A stretch of DNA of 64,000 bases from DATDFB01 sp035276475 (GTDB taxonomy: Bacteria > Acidobacteriota > Thermoanaerobaculia > Gp7-AA8): the NCBI GenBank assembly GCA_035276475.1, contig DATELQ010000110.1:110238-174237 (forward strand), given 5' to 3'. Of this stretch, positions 44,701 to 53,425 are shown piece by piece. The notes under the pieces were generated by a model. It saw only the letters and a list, made by a program, of their open reading frames with translations. It did no database searches and had not been told where the DNA came from. Within the stretch, counting starts at the first letter, position 1; the number at the start of each line of letters is the position of its first letter. The position numbers were made by a program, and so were the translations under genes.

Positions 44701-47028
44701 ATGAGCATTGCCCAACTCGACGTAGCGATCGATCGGCCGCTGCCGCAATCGCCGGATGCGGAGCGCGCGGTCCTCGGATCGATCCTCATCAACAATAACG
44801 CGTTCTACCGCGTCATCGGCACGATCGACACGGAAGACTTTTTCAAGGACGCGCACCGCTCGATCTTCGCCACGATGCGCTCGCTCGCGGAGCAGAGCCG
44901 CGAGATCGATCTTCTCACGCTGAAGGAAGAGCTGGCCCGGCGGGCGCAGCTCGAGCAGGTGGGCGGCTCCGCGTACATCTCGTCGCTCGTCGACAACATC
45001 CCCGACGTCGCGCACGTCGAGCGCTACGCCGAGATCGTGAAAGAGAAGTCGACGCTGCGGCAGCTCGTGGTCATGAGCAACAAGGTGATGCGCGCCGCGC
45101 TCGACGCGCCGGGCGAGCCGAGCGACGTGCTGAGCATCGCCGAGAAGTCGCTCTACGAGATCGCCGAGGGGAGCGTCGACAAGGGCTTCGTCGCCCTCGA
45201 TCGCATCACCCGCACGAACATGACGGCGATCGAGCAGTTGCAGCACGCCGGGAAGCTGATCACCGGCATCCCCACCGGCTACGACCGCTTCAACGAGTTC
45301 ACGTCGGGGTTCCAGCCGTCGGACCTGATCATCATTGCGGCGAGACCCTCGATGGGCAAGGCGCAGCCGCTCGACGCAAAGGTTCTGACGAAGCGAGGGT
45401 TCGTCTGCATGGGCTCTCTGAAGACCGGCGACGAGCTGGCGTCGGTTGATGGCGCACCGTCGCACGTCATCGGGATTTTTCCGCAAGGCGAACGGCAGCT
45501 GTATCGCGTCGAGCTCTCCGATGGACGCAGCGCGGAGTGCTGCGCTGAGCACCTCTGGCGAGTCTATTTCCGAGGCTGGCGCGAGCCACGCGTCGTTTCA
45601 ACCGCGCGTCTCATGGAGATGTTGCAGCGGCAGCGCTATCGGCGCCGGCTGTACATCGAGACGTTCTCGGGCGAGTTCGGCGACGACGCTGAACTGCCCG
45701 TCGATCCGTGGCTTTTGGGCGTGCTGCTGGGCGACGGCACGATTCATCAGTCCAGTGTGATGTTCTCAACCGCGAGTGCCGAGACAGTCGAAAGGGTTCG
45801 GCGCGTCGTCGGTCCGGCGTTCGAAGTCGTCCACGCCGGCGCGTACGACTACCGCATCGTGCAGGCTGGACCGAAGACACCAACGCATCCGTTGAAGGCG
45901 GCGCTGGACGCGCTCGGGATCGCATTCAACAAGTTCATTCCAAAGCGCTACCTTAAAGCCTCCCTCCAAAGCCGCACACGCCTCGTCGAAGGATTGCTCG
46001 ACGTTAGCGGCAGTATCGATAAATCGGGAAGCATCCGTTACATCTGCAGCAGCGAACGTTTGGCGCGCGATGTTGTCGATCTCGTTCGTTCGGTCGGCGG
46101 CGCGGCTTCAAACATCGTGAAGAAGTCCTCGGGCGTCACGTCGTACGTTTGCAAGCTGAGACTACCAGGCCGGGCGCGCCGCCTGAACATCTGCTCCATC
46201 ACGCCGACCCGTCTCTCGCAAACGCAATGCATCGCCGTCTCGCATCCCTCGCAGTTGTACGTGACCGACGGCTACACGGTCACGCATAACACCTCCTTCA
46301 TGATGAACATCGCCGAGTCCATCGCCATCCCGGCGAAGGACGGCCAGCCCCGCCCGCCCGCGCAGCGGCTCTACTCCGTCGGCGTGTTCTCGCTGGAAAT
46401 GTCGAAGGAGCAGATCGGGCTGCGCATCCTCTCCTCGGAGTCGGGCGTGCCGAATCATCTGATCCGCGGCGGGATGCTGAGCGACCGCAACTGGCGCGAC
46501 CTAGCCGAGGCGTCGGCGCGGCTGGCGAAGGCGAAGATCTTCGTTGACGACACGCCGGGCATGGACGTGATGGAAATGCGCGCGAAGGCGCGGCGGCTGA
46601 AGATGGAGGCGGGGCTCGACCTCGTCATGGTCGACTACCTGCAGCTCATGTCCGTCAAGGGCAAAGTGGAGTCGCGCAACCAGGAGATCTCGCAGATCTC
46701 GCGCGGCCTCAAGGCCATCGCCAAGGAGCTGCAGTTGCCGCTCATCTCGCTCTCGCAGCTCTCGCGCCGTCCGGAGCAGCGCACCGGCGACCACCGCCCG
46801 CAACTCGCCGACCTCCGCGAGTCAGGCTCGATCGAGCAGGACGCCGACGTTGTCTGCTTCATCTACCGCGACGAGGTCTACAACAAGGAAACCGAGGAGA
46901 AGGGGATCGCGGAGATCATCATCGGTAAGCAGCGCAACGGCCCCATCGGCGACTTCAAGCTCGTCTTCCGCAACGACATCACCAAGTTCTTCAACTACGA
47001 GCCGGGCCCGGATTACTCATCGAATTAG
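44701..47028 (+). CDS. dnaB: Replicative DNA helicase DnaB, intein-containing precursor
   Basis: A 775-residue precursor. The N-terminal primase-interaction domain (PQSPDAERAVLGSIL) and RecA-like ATPase domain (GVFSLEMSKEQ, MVDYLQLM, LRESGSIEQDADV) are those of DnaB. Walker A (ARPSMGK|TSFMMN) is split by an intein after the Lys (precursor residues 221-530). Excision would leave a 465-residue helicase of normal size, so splicing should be essential. ATG 44701 is the first start with family homology. TACAAT at 44677 may be its -10; no Shine-Dalgarno sequence is visible. Confidence 0.97.
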   Translation: MSIAQLDVAIDRPLPQSPDAERAVLGSILINNNAFYRVIGTIDTEDFFKDAHRSIFATMRSLAEQSREIDLLTLKEELARRAQLEQVGGSAYISSLVDNIPDVAHVERYAEIVKEKSTLRQLVVMSNKVMRAALDAPGEPSDVLSIAEKSLYEIAEGSVDKGFVALDRITRTNMTAIEQLQHAGKLITGIPTGYDRFNEFTSGFQPSDLIIIAARPSMGKAQPLDAKVLTKRGFVCMGSLKTGDELASVDGAPSHVIGIFPQGERQLYRVELSDGRSAECCAEHLWRVYFRGWREPRVVSTARLMEMLQRQRYRRRLYIETFSGEFGDDAELPVDPWLLGVLLGDGTIHQSSVMFSTASAETVERVRRVVGPAFEVVHAGAYDYRIVQAGPKTPTHPLKAALDALGIAFNKFIPKRYLKASLQSRTRLVEGLLDVSGSIDKSGSIRYICSSERLARDVVDLVRSVGGAASNIVKKSSGVTSYVCKLRLPGRARRLNICSITPTRLSQTQCIAVSHPSQLYVTDGYTVTHNTSFMMNIAESIAIPAKDGQPRPPAQRLYSVGVFSLEMSKEQIGLRILSSESGVPNHLIRGGMLSDRNWRDLAEASARLAKAKIFVDDTPGMDVMEMRAKARRLKMEAGLDLVMVDYLQLMSVKGKVESRNQEISQISRGLKAIAKELQLPLISLSQLSRRPEQRTGDHRPQLADLRESGSIEQDADVVCFIYRDEVYNKETEEKGIAEIIIGKQRNGPIGDFKLVFRNDITKFFNYEPGPDYSSN
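45361..46290 (+). mobile_element. Class 3-type intein in DnaB Walker A, decayed LAGLIDADG endonuclease
   Basis: A 310-residue in-frame insert between the Lys and Thr of GKT. It begins with Ala (AQPLDAKV), ends THN, and +1 is Thr. Instead of the usual N-terminal Cys/Ser it shows W66 (HLW), C290 (QCIAV) and T308 (VTHN), the W/C/T set of class 3 inteins, which use a block F Cys as nucleophile. Block C is WLLGVLLGDGTI (117-128), block D FNKFIPKRYL and block E GLLDVSGSI, where the second catalytic Asp is Ser216. It looks splicing-competent but homing-incompetent. Confidence 0.9.
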
Positions 47029-48444
47029 CGCCGCCCACAGCTTCGCCGCCACCGCATCGGCATCGGTGCGGCTGACGAAGTAGCGCGCCAGCGTGCGCGA
47101 CGACTGGTCCTTGAGGCGCGCCTCGACGTCGAAGTACGGATGGTTGCCGACATGGCCGCCGACCTTCGCCGCGATCGACGCGATGTCGTTCGCGGGCACG
47201 GTCTTCGTTTTCTTGATGCCGAAGAGCGAGTGTGTCGCGCGGACGCCGGCGCGGTCGACGCTCACCGTCGACTTGCCGGCGAAGAAATCGATGGCCATGA
47301 TGAGAATCACCAGGCCGACGATTGCGAAGAGGCCTGCGATGAAGAGCGGCGCTCCGAATTGCCAGATCAGCGCGATGGCGCCGAACCAGATCGCCGCGAA
47401 GAGGACGAAGACGGTGAACGCGCTGACGTTGCGGTGCGGGCCGACGCGGAGCTCGATGCCGCCGGACGGCAGCGGCGCGATCGTGGCGTGCGCATCGGGC
47501 GAGAGCTCGCGCGTCGCCGCCTCGTCGCGCCGCGCCGTGAAGTGCTTGGCGAACGCATCGGCCGTCGCGAACACCGGCAGATCGAACATGGCCTCGTAGT
47601 CGATACCGGGCAGCTCCGCCGTCGCCTCGAGCTGCCACACGATCGCGTCGTCGCGATCGCTCAGGTCCGACGACAGCGCGTCGGCCGGAATCTCGAACGT
47701 GAACGGCAGGCGCATGCCGGCGGGACTCGGCGCTGCCAGTGCGCCGCTCAGGCGCTGCTCCGTTTGCCACAGCACTTCGGTCGACGTCGAGCGGCTGCGG
47801 CCGTTATGTGTCGTGACGCGATTGACGCACGACAGCACCAGCCGATAGCCCGCATCCGGCACCTGTGTGCCGCGATGCTCGATCGTGCCGCTGAACGACT
47901 GGCCCGGCTCGATCGGCAAGCGGTCGAACGTGCAGAACGATCGGCCGAACTTGCGGCGGCGCAGCGTCGACACCAGCGCGCTGCCGAAAAGCACGAGGCC
48001 GATGCCGGCGAAGAGAAAGGCGATGGCTACGACCGGGGACATCGGAAATTGCCGCCAGACGACGAGCGCCATGGGGATCGTGATCGAATTCCAGATCACC
48101 GCGAAGATCCACAGCGCGACGGCCATCTGCGGCGTCGACTCGCCGGCGCGGCGCGCCGTCCAGTCCTCGCGCCAGAGCCACGGCTGTCCGGTGTGCACGT
48201 CCATCCGCCGCGCCATCGTCTGCCCCTGGCGCAACGCCCACCAGGTCATGGCCAGGAAGCCGAGGCTGAACACCGTGAAGGCCGTGCCGAATGCGATGAG
48301 AAACGGCGCGCCCTCTTCGTGGCGGTGCATGGCCTGGATGCCGGCGCGCAGCACGTTCACCCCGGCGATGAAGAACGGCACTGTAAAAAGGCCGACACAG
48401 CCGCCGATGAACCACCGGGCCCGGGAGACCTCAAACCCATCCAT
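47017..48444 (-). CDS. Large membrane protein with central beta-rich domain, unknown function
   Basis: A 475-residue protein. About four hydrophobic segments near the N-terminus (residues 10-30, 47-67, 108-130, 137-160) precede a soluble domain of about 170 residues with alternating strands (FSGTIEHRGTQVPDAGYRLVLSC ... SPAGMRLPFTFEIP), and two more helices come before the C-terminal domain (KSTVSVDRAGVRATHSLFGIKKTK). The layout is DUF3592-like, but a match is not certain. It overlaps the dnaB 3' end by 12 bases, convergently. TACGAT lies 6 bases before the ATG. Confidence 0.7.
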   Translation of the reverse strand: MDGFEVSRARWFIGGCVGLFTVPFFIAGVNVLRAGIQAMHRHEEGAPFLIAFGTAFTVFSLGFLAMTWWALRQGQTMARRMDVHTGQPWLWREDWTARRAGESTPQMAVALWIFAVIWNSITIPMALVVWRQFPMSPVVAIAFLFAGIGLVLFGSALVSTLRRRKFGRSFCTFDRLPIEPGQSFSGTIEHRGTQVPDAGYRLVLSCVNRVTTHNGRSRSTSTEVLWQTEQRLSGALAAPSPAGMRLPFTFEIPADALSSDLSDRDDAIVWQLEATAELPGIDYEAMFDLPVFATADAFAKHFTARRDEAATRELSPDAHATIAPLPSGGIELRVGPHRNVSAFTVFVLFAAIWFGAIALIWQFGAPLFIAGLFAIVGLVILIMAIDFFAGKSTVSVDRAGVRATHSLFGIKKTKTVPANDIASIAAKVGGHVGNHPYFDVEARLKDQSSRTLARYFVSRTDADAVAAKLWAALIR

Positions 48445-48468
48445 CGGCGTATCGTACGAAAATAGCGA

Positions 48469-48563
48469 GGTTCTTAGTTCTTGGTTCTTGGTTGTTAGGT
48501 TCTTAGGTTCGCCGGAGCACCAAACCTAAGAACTTAAGAACCAAGAACTAAGAACCAAGAACC
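48469..48563. repeat. Heptad-array inverted repeat, GTTCTTR family
   Basis: Two 41-base arms, matching at 37 positions as inverted complements, separated by about 13 bases. Each arm is a tandem of the 7-bp word GTTCTT(A/G): GGTTCTTA, GTTCTTG, GTTCTTG, GTTGTTA, GGTTCTTA. It occupies most of the 136-bp gap between divergent genes. The sequence is unrelated to the RGGTCAC elements, but the architecture is the same. Confidence 0.9.
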
Positions 48564-48580
48564 GGTTTTCGGAGGTCCCC

Positions 48581-49846
48581 ATGAAACGCATCCTCATCGT
48601 CGCCGCCGCCGTCGTCTTCGCGGTCAACGCCCGCGCGGCCGTCGTGCAGATCACCGTCAACGACATGATTCATCCGATCAGCGACGAGTTCATCGGGCGC
48701 GCGCTGGCTGAGGCGCAGCGCACGCACGCCGAGGCGCTGCTCGTCGAGCTGCAGACGCCGGGCGGCCTCATCGAGTCGACGCGCTCCATCGTCGAGAAGC
48801 TCATGACCTCGCGCGTGCCGGTCGTCGTCTACGTGGCGCCGGCGGGGAGCCGCGCGGCGTCGGCGGGCTTCTTCATCCTCGAAGCGGCGGACATCGCGGC
48901 GATGGCGCCGGGCACAAACACCGGCGCGGCGCACCCCGTGATCCTCGGCGAGAAGATGGATCCCGTCATGAAGACGAAGCTCGAGAACGACTCCGCCGCG
49001 CTGATGCGGACCATCGCGGCGAAGCGCGGGCGCAACGTCGCCGTGGCGGAGAGCGCCGTGCGCGAGTCGAAGTCGTTCACCGAGCAGGAAGCGCTGCAGC
49101 AGAAGCTGATCGACGTCGTCGCCGCTGATGTCCCGTCGCTCCTGCGCGCCATCGACGGCCGCAACGTGCGGCTCTACGACGGCACGAGCGCCGTGCTGCG
49201 CGTCGCCGGGAAGCCGGTGACCCGCTATGAGATGACGCTGAAGGAGCGCCTCCTCTCCACGCTCATGGACCCGAACCTCGCCCTTCTTCTCCTCGCCCTC
49301 GGCGCGGTGGCGATCTTCGCCGAGTTCAACCACCCCGGCGCGGTGCTGCCCGGCGTCGTCGGCGTTATCTCCATCCTCCTCGCGCTCTTCGCGCTCAACC
49401 TGCTGCCGACGCGCTTCGCCGCGTTAGCGCTGCTCCTCGCCGCGTTCGCGCTCTTCGCGCTCGAGGCGAAGTTCGCCACGCACGGCGTCCTCGGCATCGG
49501 CGGCGTGGTCTGCATGATCATCGGCGGGCTGTTCCTCGTCGACGGCCCGATTCCGGAGATGCGCGTCAGATTCGTGACCGCCGCCGGCATCGGCGTCGCC
49601 AGCGGCGCGATCGTCATCTTCCTCATGACCATCGCCCTGCGCGCGCGGCGGAACCGCGTCGTCACCGGGCAGGAAGGAATGATCGGCGAGATCGGCGTGG
49701 CCCGGACGGCGCTCGGCCCCGAGGGGAAGGTCTTCGTGCACGGCGAGATCTGGAACGCCGTGGCCAAGAAGGCCATCGACGAAGGCGCGCGCGTGCGCGT
49801 AGCCGGCATCGAGGGGCTGCATTTGATTGTCGAGCCCGCAGAGTAG
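48581..49846 (+). CDS. NfeD family membrane serine protease (ClpP-like)
   Basis: A 421-residue protein with a signal peptide, a ClpP-like protease domain (TPGGLIESTR; AGSRAASAG with the likely catalytic Ser94), four or five membrane helices from about residue 225, and a C-terminal OB-fold NfeD domain (TGQEGMIGEIGVARTAL ... VAGIEGLHLIVEP). NfeD proteases cleave stomatin-like proteins, and the next gene encodes one. GGAGG precedes the ATG. The TAG stop begins a TAGAATCGC element. Confidence 0.94.
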   Translation: MKRILIVAAAVVFAVNARAAVVQITVNDMIHPISDEFIGRALAEAQRTHAEALLVELQTPGGLIESTRSIVEKLMTSRVPVVVYVAPAGSRAASAGFFILEAADIAAMAPGTNTGAAHPVILGEKMDPVMKTKLENDSAALMRTIAAKRGRNVAVAESAVRESKSFTEQEALQQKLIDVVAADVPSLLRAIDGRNVRLYDGTSAVLRVAGKPVTRYEMTLKERLLSTLMDPNLALLLLALGAVAIFAEFNHPGAVLPGVVGVISILLALFALNLLPTRFAALALLLAAFALFALEAKFATHGVLGIGGVVCMIIGGLFLVDGPIPEMRVRFVTAAGIGVASGAIVIFLMTIALRARRNRVVTGQEGMIGEIGVARTALGPEGKVFVHGEIWNAVAKKAIDEGARVRVAGIEGLHLIVEPAE

Positions 49847-49852
49847 AATCGC
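49844..49852 (+). promoter_or_regulatory. Recurrent TAGAATCGC element
   Basis: The -10-like TAGAAT followed by CGC begins on the nfeD stop codon, 19 bases before the slipin ATG. The same 9 bases occur at 27394, 36073 and 63497. A possible internal promoter. Confidence 0.35.
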
Positions 49853-49870
49853 GCCGGAGGTCCTCCGAAA

Positions 49871-50626
49871 ATGCCCGGAATTCTGATCTTCGCCATCATC
49901 TTCGGCCTGTACCTGCTCGCCTCGATCAAGATCCTGCCCGAGTACGAGCGCGGCGTGATCTTCCGCCTCGGGCGCTTGCTTCCGGAGGCGAAAGGGCCGG
50001 GGATCTTCCTCGTCTTCGCGCCGATCGACCGGATGGTGCGCGTGTCGCTGCGGCAGGAGGCATTCGAAGTGCCGCCGCAGGACATCATCACCCGCGACAA
50101 CGTCACGCTGAAAGTGAACGCCGTCGTCTTCCTGCGCGTCATCGCGCCGCGCAACGCCGTCGTGGAAGTCTTCGACTACCGCTACCAGACCTCGCAGTTC
50201 GCGCAGACGACGCTCCGCTCGGTCCTCGGCGAGGTCGAGCTCGACGAGCTCCTGGCGCACCGCGAGATGCTGAACACGCGCATCCAGGCCATCCTCGACC
50301 AGCACACCGAGCCGTGGGGCGTGAAGGTCGTCAACGTCGAGGTCAAGCAGGTCGATCTGCCGGAGTCGATGCTCCGCGCGATGGCGAAGCAGGCCGAGGC
50401 GGAGCGCGAGAAGCGCGCAAAGATGATCCACGCCGAGGGCGAGTTCGCGGCCTCGCAGCGCCTGGCCGACGCGGCCAAGGTGCTGGCGACGGAGCCGACG
50501 ACGCTGCAGCTCCGCTACCTGCAGACGCTGACGGAGATCGGCGTCGAGAAGAATACGACGATCGTTTTCCCGCTGCCGATCGACATCGTCGCAGGCCTCG
50601 GCGAGCTGCTCACTCGGAAGAAATGA
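49871..50626 (+). CDS. Slipin (stomatin/SPFH family protein)
   Basis: A 251-residue SPFH protein: an N-terminal membrane hairpin (ILIFAIIFGLYLLASI), the SPFH domain (EYERGVIFRLGR, KGPGIFLVFAPID, DNVTLKVNAVVFLRV) and a C-terminal helix with QAEAEREKRAKMIHAEGEF. The pairing with the upstream NfeD protease is the conserved nfeD/slipin operon that organises membrane microdomains. The stop overlaps the next ATG (ATGA). Confidence 0.96.
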   Translation: MPGILIFAIIFGLYLLASIKILPEYERGVIFRLGRLLPEAKGPGIFLVFAPIDRMVRVSLRQEAFEVPPQDIITRDNVTLKVNAVVFLRVIAPRNAVVEVFDYRYQTSQFAQTTLRSVLGEVELDELLAHREMLNTRIQAILDQHTEPWGVKVVNVEVKQVDLPESMLRAMAKQAEAEREKRAKMIHAEGEFAASQRLADAAKVLATEPTTLQLRYLQTLTEIGVEKNTTIVFPLPIDIVAGLGELLTRKK

Positions 50627-51162
50627 CCGAGCTGGTGCTGCTCGAGGCATCGCTGTTTCAGTTGCAGACGGCGATGCCTCCCGAGCTCGAGTTCACCGTC
50701 AGCGTGCTGGCGAATGCAGTCGCGGCCGCACGCGAGGGCGTGAACGCGGCGCGCGTGAGCGACATCGAGTTCGCGCTGAACGACGTGATCGGCGCCGTCG
50801 ACAGCCTCTCCGCGGCCGATGCCGCGGTCGTCGAGCCGGCGGTCGACGCGTTGCGTGCGGACGTCGCCGCATTGAAGGAAGCGACCGCGCTGCCGCGCGA
50901 CGTCGTCGCCGCGATCGAGGCGCTGCGGGCGAAGCTCGTCGCGCGAAAGAGCGCCATCGAGCGGCAAACGTTCGTCGAAGGCGGCGGCGCGCCATTGCCG
51001 CATCCGCCCGAGGAGCTGGCGCGCGACGCGGCTGCGCTGCAGGCGCGGCTCGCGGAGGCCGGCTTCTCGACGCCGGCGATCGGCGCGTTTCTCGACGATC
51101 CCGCGGAGCTCCGGTTCCACGGGATCGTCGAGATGATCGATGAGCTGGAAACGTTACGATGA
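50623..51162 (+). CDS. Small helical protein of unknown function coupled to slipin
   Basis: A 179-residue, Ala/Glu/Val-rich protein predicted to be helical throughout (LANAVAAAREGVNAARVSDIEFALNDVIGAVDSL ... VAAIEALRAKLVARKSAIERQTF). No membrane segment or known motif. It begins within the slipin stop codon and should be made with it. It overlaps the convergent gene by 9 bases. I do not recognise the family. Confidence 0.65.
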   Translation: MTELVLLEASLFQLQTAMPPELEFTVSVLANAVAAAREGVNAARVSDIEFALNDVIGAVDSLSAADAAVVEPAVDALRADVAALKEATALPRDVVAAIEALRAKLVARKSAIERQTFVEGGGAPLPHPPEELARDAAALQARLAEAGFSTPAIGAFLDDPAELRFHGIVEMIDELETLR

Positions 51163-52302
51163 CGAATTGCCCGCTTCCGGCTGCGTCCCCGCGGGCGCGT
51201 CCGTCGAGGCTTTCTCCGGCACCTTGAAGCCGAGGTACGTGCCGGAGCTGATGCCCATCAGGCCGAGCAGCGTGGCGCTGAATTGCGGCATCTCCAGATT
51301 GTGGTAGACCGAGCCGACGAAGATCACGCCGAGAATCAGCGTCCACGCGAACATCTGGAAGCGGTGGAGGCTGATGCCCGCCGGATCGCTCATGACGTCG
51401 CGGAGGAAACCGGCGCTTTTATCCGTCGACACCGGCGTCGGTTTGTTCTGATCGATCAGCGTGGCGCTGAGCGCCGTCGCGGCGCCGATGCCGATCAGCG
51501 CCAGCACTGATTCGGTGATCGTGTCGAGCTCGTCGTTGATCAGCCAGAGGAAAACGTACGCCGCGATGACCAGGAAGAACCAGAACGACATCTGGAAGAG
51601 CGAGAGCGAGTAGGGCCGCTGCGCCGGCGGCACTTCGGGGCTGCCGCCGCGGATCAGAGCGGTGCGGCGGCAGAGCATGACAAAGATCGCCAGCATCACC
51701 GCGAGCAGCAACACGAACATCCAGAATTGCTTGCGCGGGAGAACCTGGAGCTTGAACTCCATTTGATTGGCGATCGTGTTCTGCGTGTCGGGACCGACCG
51801 TGACGTTGACGATCCGCGTGAACCCCTGCGGGCTGCCGAGCAGCGAGTGCCAAGCATTGTCGGCGTCGTTCGTGCGCAGAAGGCGATAGCGGATATGCCC
51901 TGCGATGCGGTCGCATGATTCCGGCTTCAATCCTTTGATCGGCATGCCGTCGAGGAAGAGGACGATCTGCGCGCAATCGTTGTTCGCCTTCGCCACGAGC
52001 GTGCTGAAGTTGTTGACGTGGATCGAGATTTTGTCATCGAGGCCGGCGAGCTTCCAGTCCGCGCGGTTGTAGCTGTGGACGTACGACATGGACGCGGGTG
52101 AGTTGTCGTGCATGTCGAACGTCGCCGGCGCATCGGGGGGCTCGTTGCGGTCGATTTCCTTCGCCGTCGTCGTCTTGGATCCGGTCGTCGCGGTCGTCGT
52201 CGTTGCCGTCACCGTTGTTGCCGTCGTCTCCGTCGCGGTCTGTCCGAAGGCCGCAACCGAAACGCAAATCGAGAGGAAAGCCACGAGAGCGGTCGTGCGC
52301 AT
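51154..52302 (-). CDS. Exported membrane protein with Thr-rich linker, unknown function
   Basis: A 382-residue protein: signal peptide (MRTTALVAFLSICVSVAAFGQ), a ~25-residue Thr/Ala repeat linker, a beta-rich extracytoplasmic domain (IVLFLDGMPIKG, RYRLLRT, RIVNVTVG), then four membrane helices (about 193-213, 240-260, 268-285, 322-345). The segment YSLSLFQMSFWFFLVIAAYVFLWLINDELDTI and SLHRFQMFAWTLILGVIF look like a conserved membrane module, but I cannot name it. GAGGTG precedes the ATG. Confidence 0.7.
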   Translation of the reverse strand: MRTTALVAFLSICVSVAAFGQTATETTATTVTATTTTATTGSKTTTAKEIDRNEPPDAPATFDMHDNSPASMSYVHSYNRADWKLAGLDDKISIHVNNFSTLVAKANNDCAQIVLFLDGMPIKGLKPESCDRIAGHIRYRLLRTNDADNAWHSLLGSPQGFTRIVNVTVGPDTQNTIANQMEFKLQVLPRKQFWMFVLLLAVMLAIFVMLCRRTALIRGGSPEVPPAQRPYSLSLFQMSFWFFLVIAAYVFLWLINDELDTITESVLALIGIGAATALSATLIDQNKPTPVSTDKSAGFLRDVMSDPAGISLHRFQMFAWTLILGVIFVGSVYHNLEMPQFSATLLGLMGISSGTYLGFKVPEKASTDAPAGTQPEAGNSSS

Positions 52303-52364
52303 GTCGTCACCTCAATTTGATTTGATCGGGAACCGTTGCGGCAAATTTTAACGGAGATCCAGCC

Positions 52365-53015
52365 CTAAAAGCGATAGCGGAGGCCGACGGTGGTATGAAT
52401 GTTCGTCGGCCGCAGGATCTCGACGCCCTTCGCCGGCGTGGCCAGGTCCTCGAGGCGGAACGGCGACGACGTCTTGATGTAGGTGACGTCGCCCTCGACG
52501 CCGAAGCGCCGGCTCCACCACCACGCCACGCCGCCGCCGGCCATCCCGCCCGACCGCCCGCGCGTGCCGGAGAAGATCGGGAAGTCGGTACCGCCGCCCG
52601 CGCGCGCGTTGCCGTGGTAGAGCGCGTAGGCCGGGCCGGCCATGAGGTGGACGCGGAAGTCGCCGCGGTTGAGGTTCACGACGACGGGGAGGACGAAGGT
52701 GGTGACCCCGATGTGGCCCGCGTCGATGTCGACGCCGCTGGCGCGCAGCGGGGCGTAGGTCCAGGCGGCGCCGAGGCGGACGCCGAGCCAGCGGCCGAAG
52801 TCGCGCTCGATGTCGGCGGCGACGCCGGGGCGGGTGGCGGCGGAGAGCGTGGTCGTCGACTTGGCCGAGCCGGTCTCGTTGCCGAGGGTGTCGGTGCGCT
52901 TGACGAAATCGCCGAAGACGAAGGCTCCGGTGCCGCCGCCGACGCTCCAGTTTTGAGCGGTGGCAACGGTCGCGGTGAGGAGGGAGAGAGCGAAAAGTTG
53001 CATCACGCGGCGCAT
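52365..53015 (-). CDS. Outer-membrane beta-barrel protein, unknown function
   Basis: A 216-residue protein with a signal peptide (MRRVMQLFALSLLTATVATAQ) and about eight amphipathic strands with alternating glycine and aromatic residues, ending GLRYRF with the terminal Phe typical of OMPs. It belongs to the general OmpW/outer-membrane barrel type. The start is ambiguous between ATG 53015 and ATG 53003. A long hairpin lies 50 bases upstream. Confidence 0.8.
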   Translation of the reverse strand: MRRVMQLFALSLLTATVATAQNWSVGGGTGAFVFGDFVKRTDTLGNETGSAKSTTTLSAATRPGVAADIERDFGRWLGVRLGAAWTYAPLRASGVDIDAGHIGVTTFVLPVVVNLNRGDFRVHLMAGPAYALYHGNARAGGGTDFPIFSGTRGRSGGMAGGGVAWWWSRRFGVEGDVTYIKTSSPFRLEDLATPAKGVEILRPTNIHTTVGLRYRF

Positions 53016-53065
53016 GGCGTTGGTCAGAATTGCAACGGGAGGGCCAGTCTTTGCAAAAATTTCCA

Positions 53066-53115
53066 GGGTGATTTCTGACCCGCCTCCGCCGCAACGGCGG
53101 GTCAGCAAATCACCC
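53066..53115. repeat. Long imperfect hairpin
   Basis: GGGTGATTTCTGACCCGCC and GGCGGGTCAGCAAATCACCC pair over 19 bases with a single bulged base; 11 bases separate them. It lies in the 5' region of the beta-barrel gene and could be a terminator, a regulatory hairpin or a mobile repeat. Only one copy is seen. Confidence 0.6.
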
Positions 53116-53425
53116 GAAGCCGCTTAAAACCAATGTTTTGTACGATCGTGCGCCCGAGCTCGGCGTTGTTGCCGCTGAAAAGGAAGTCACCGAGGATGGT
53201 GACTCTCCAGGTTGGCGTCGATCATGCAGTAGGCGGAGGCACGATGGAACAGGCCTCGAAAGAATCGAAGCCGTTTAAGCGCGGGTCCCTTCTGACTTGC
53301 CTGCGCTCAGTGGCCGCTGCGGGCTCCCTCCTCAACTATTGGACCGATTTTGGACGATTATTCAAATAGCTTCCTTGAATCCCACCAACTGGCCGCAGCG
53401 GTCCAGCCCCTTCGAAGTACCACAA
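53116..53425. other. Gene-poor spacer, nothing assigned
   Basis: A 310-bp spacer with lower G+C. A 78-codon frame at 53133-53369 on the plus strand and a short minus-strand frame (ending ...LGRTIVQNIGFKRLRVIC) both exist, but neither has a Shine-Dalgarno sequence or homology I can recognise. It may hold a relic of an inserted gene. Confidence 0.4.

Noticed and set aside
53133..53369. 78-codon plus-strand frame in the spacer before the dioxygenase gene
   Set aside because: No Shine-Dalgarno sequence, atypical composition, overlapping an opposite-strand alternative and no recognisable motif.
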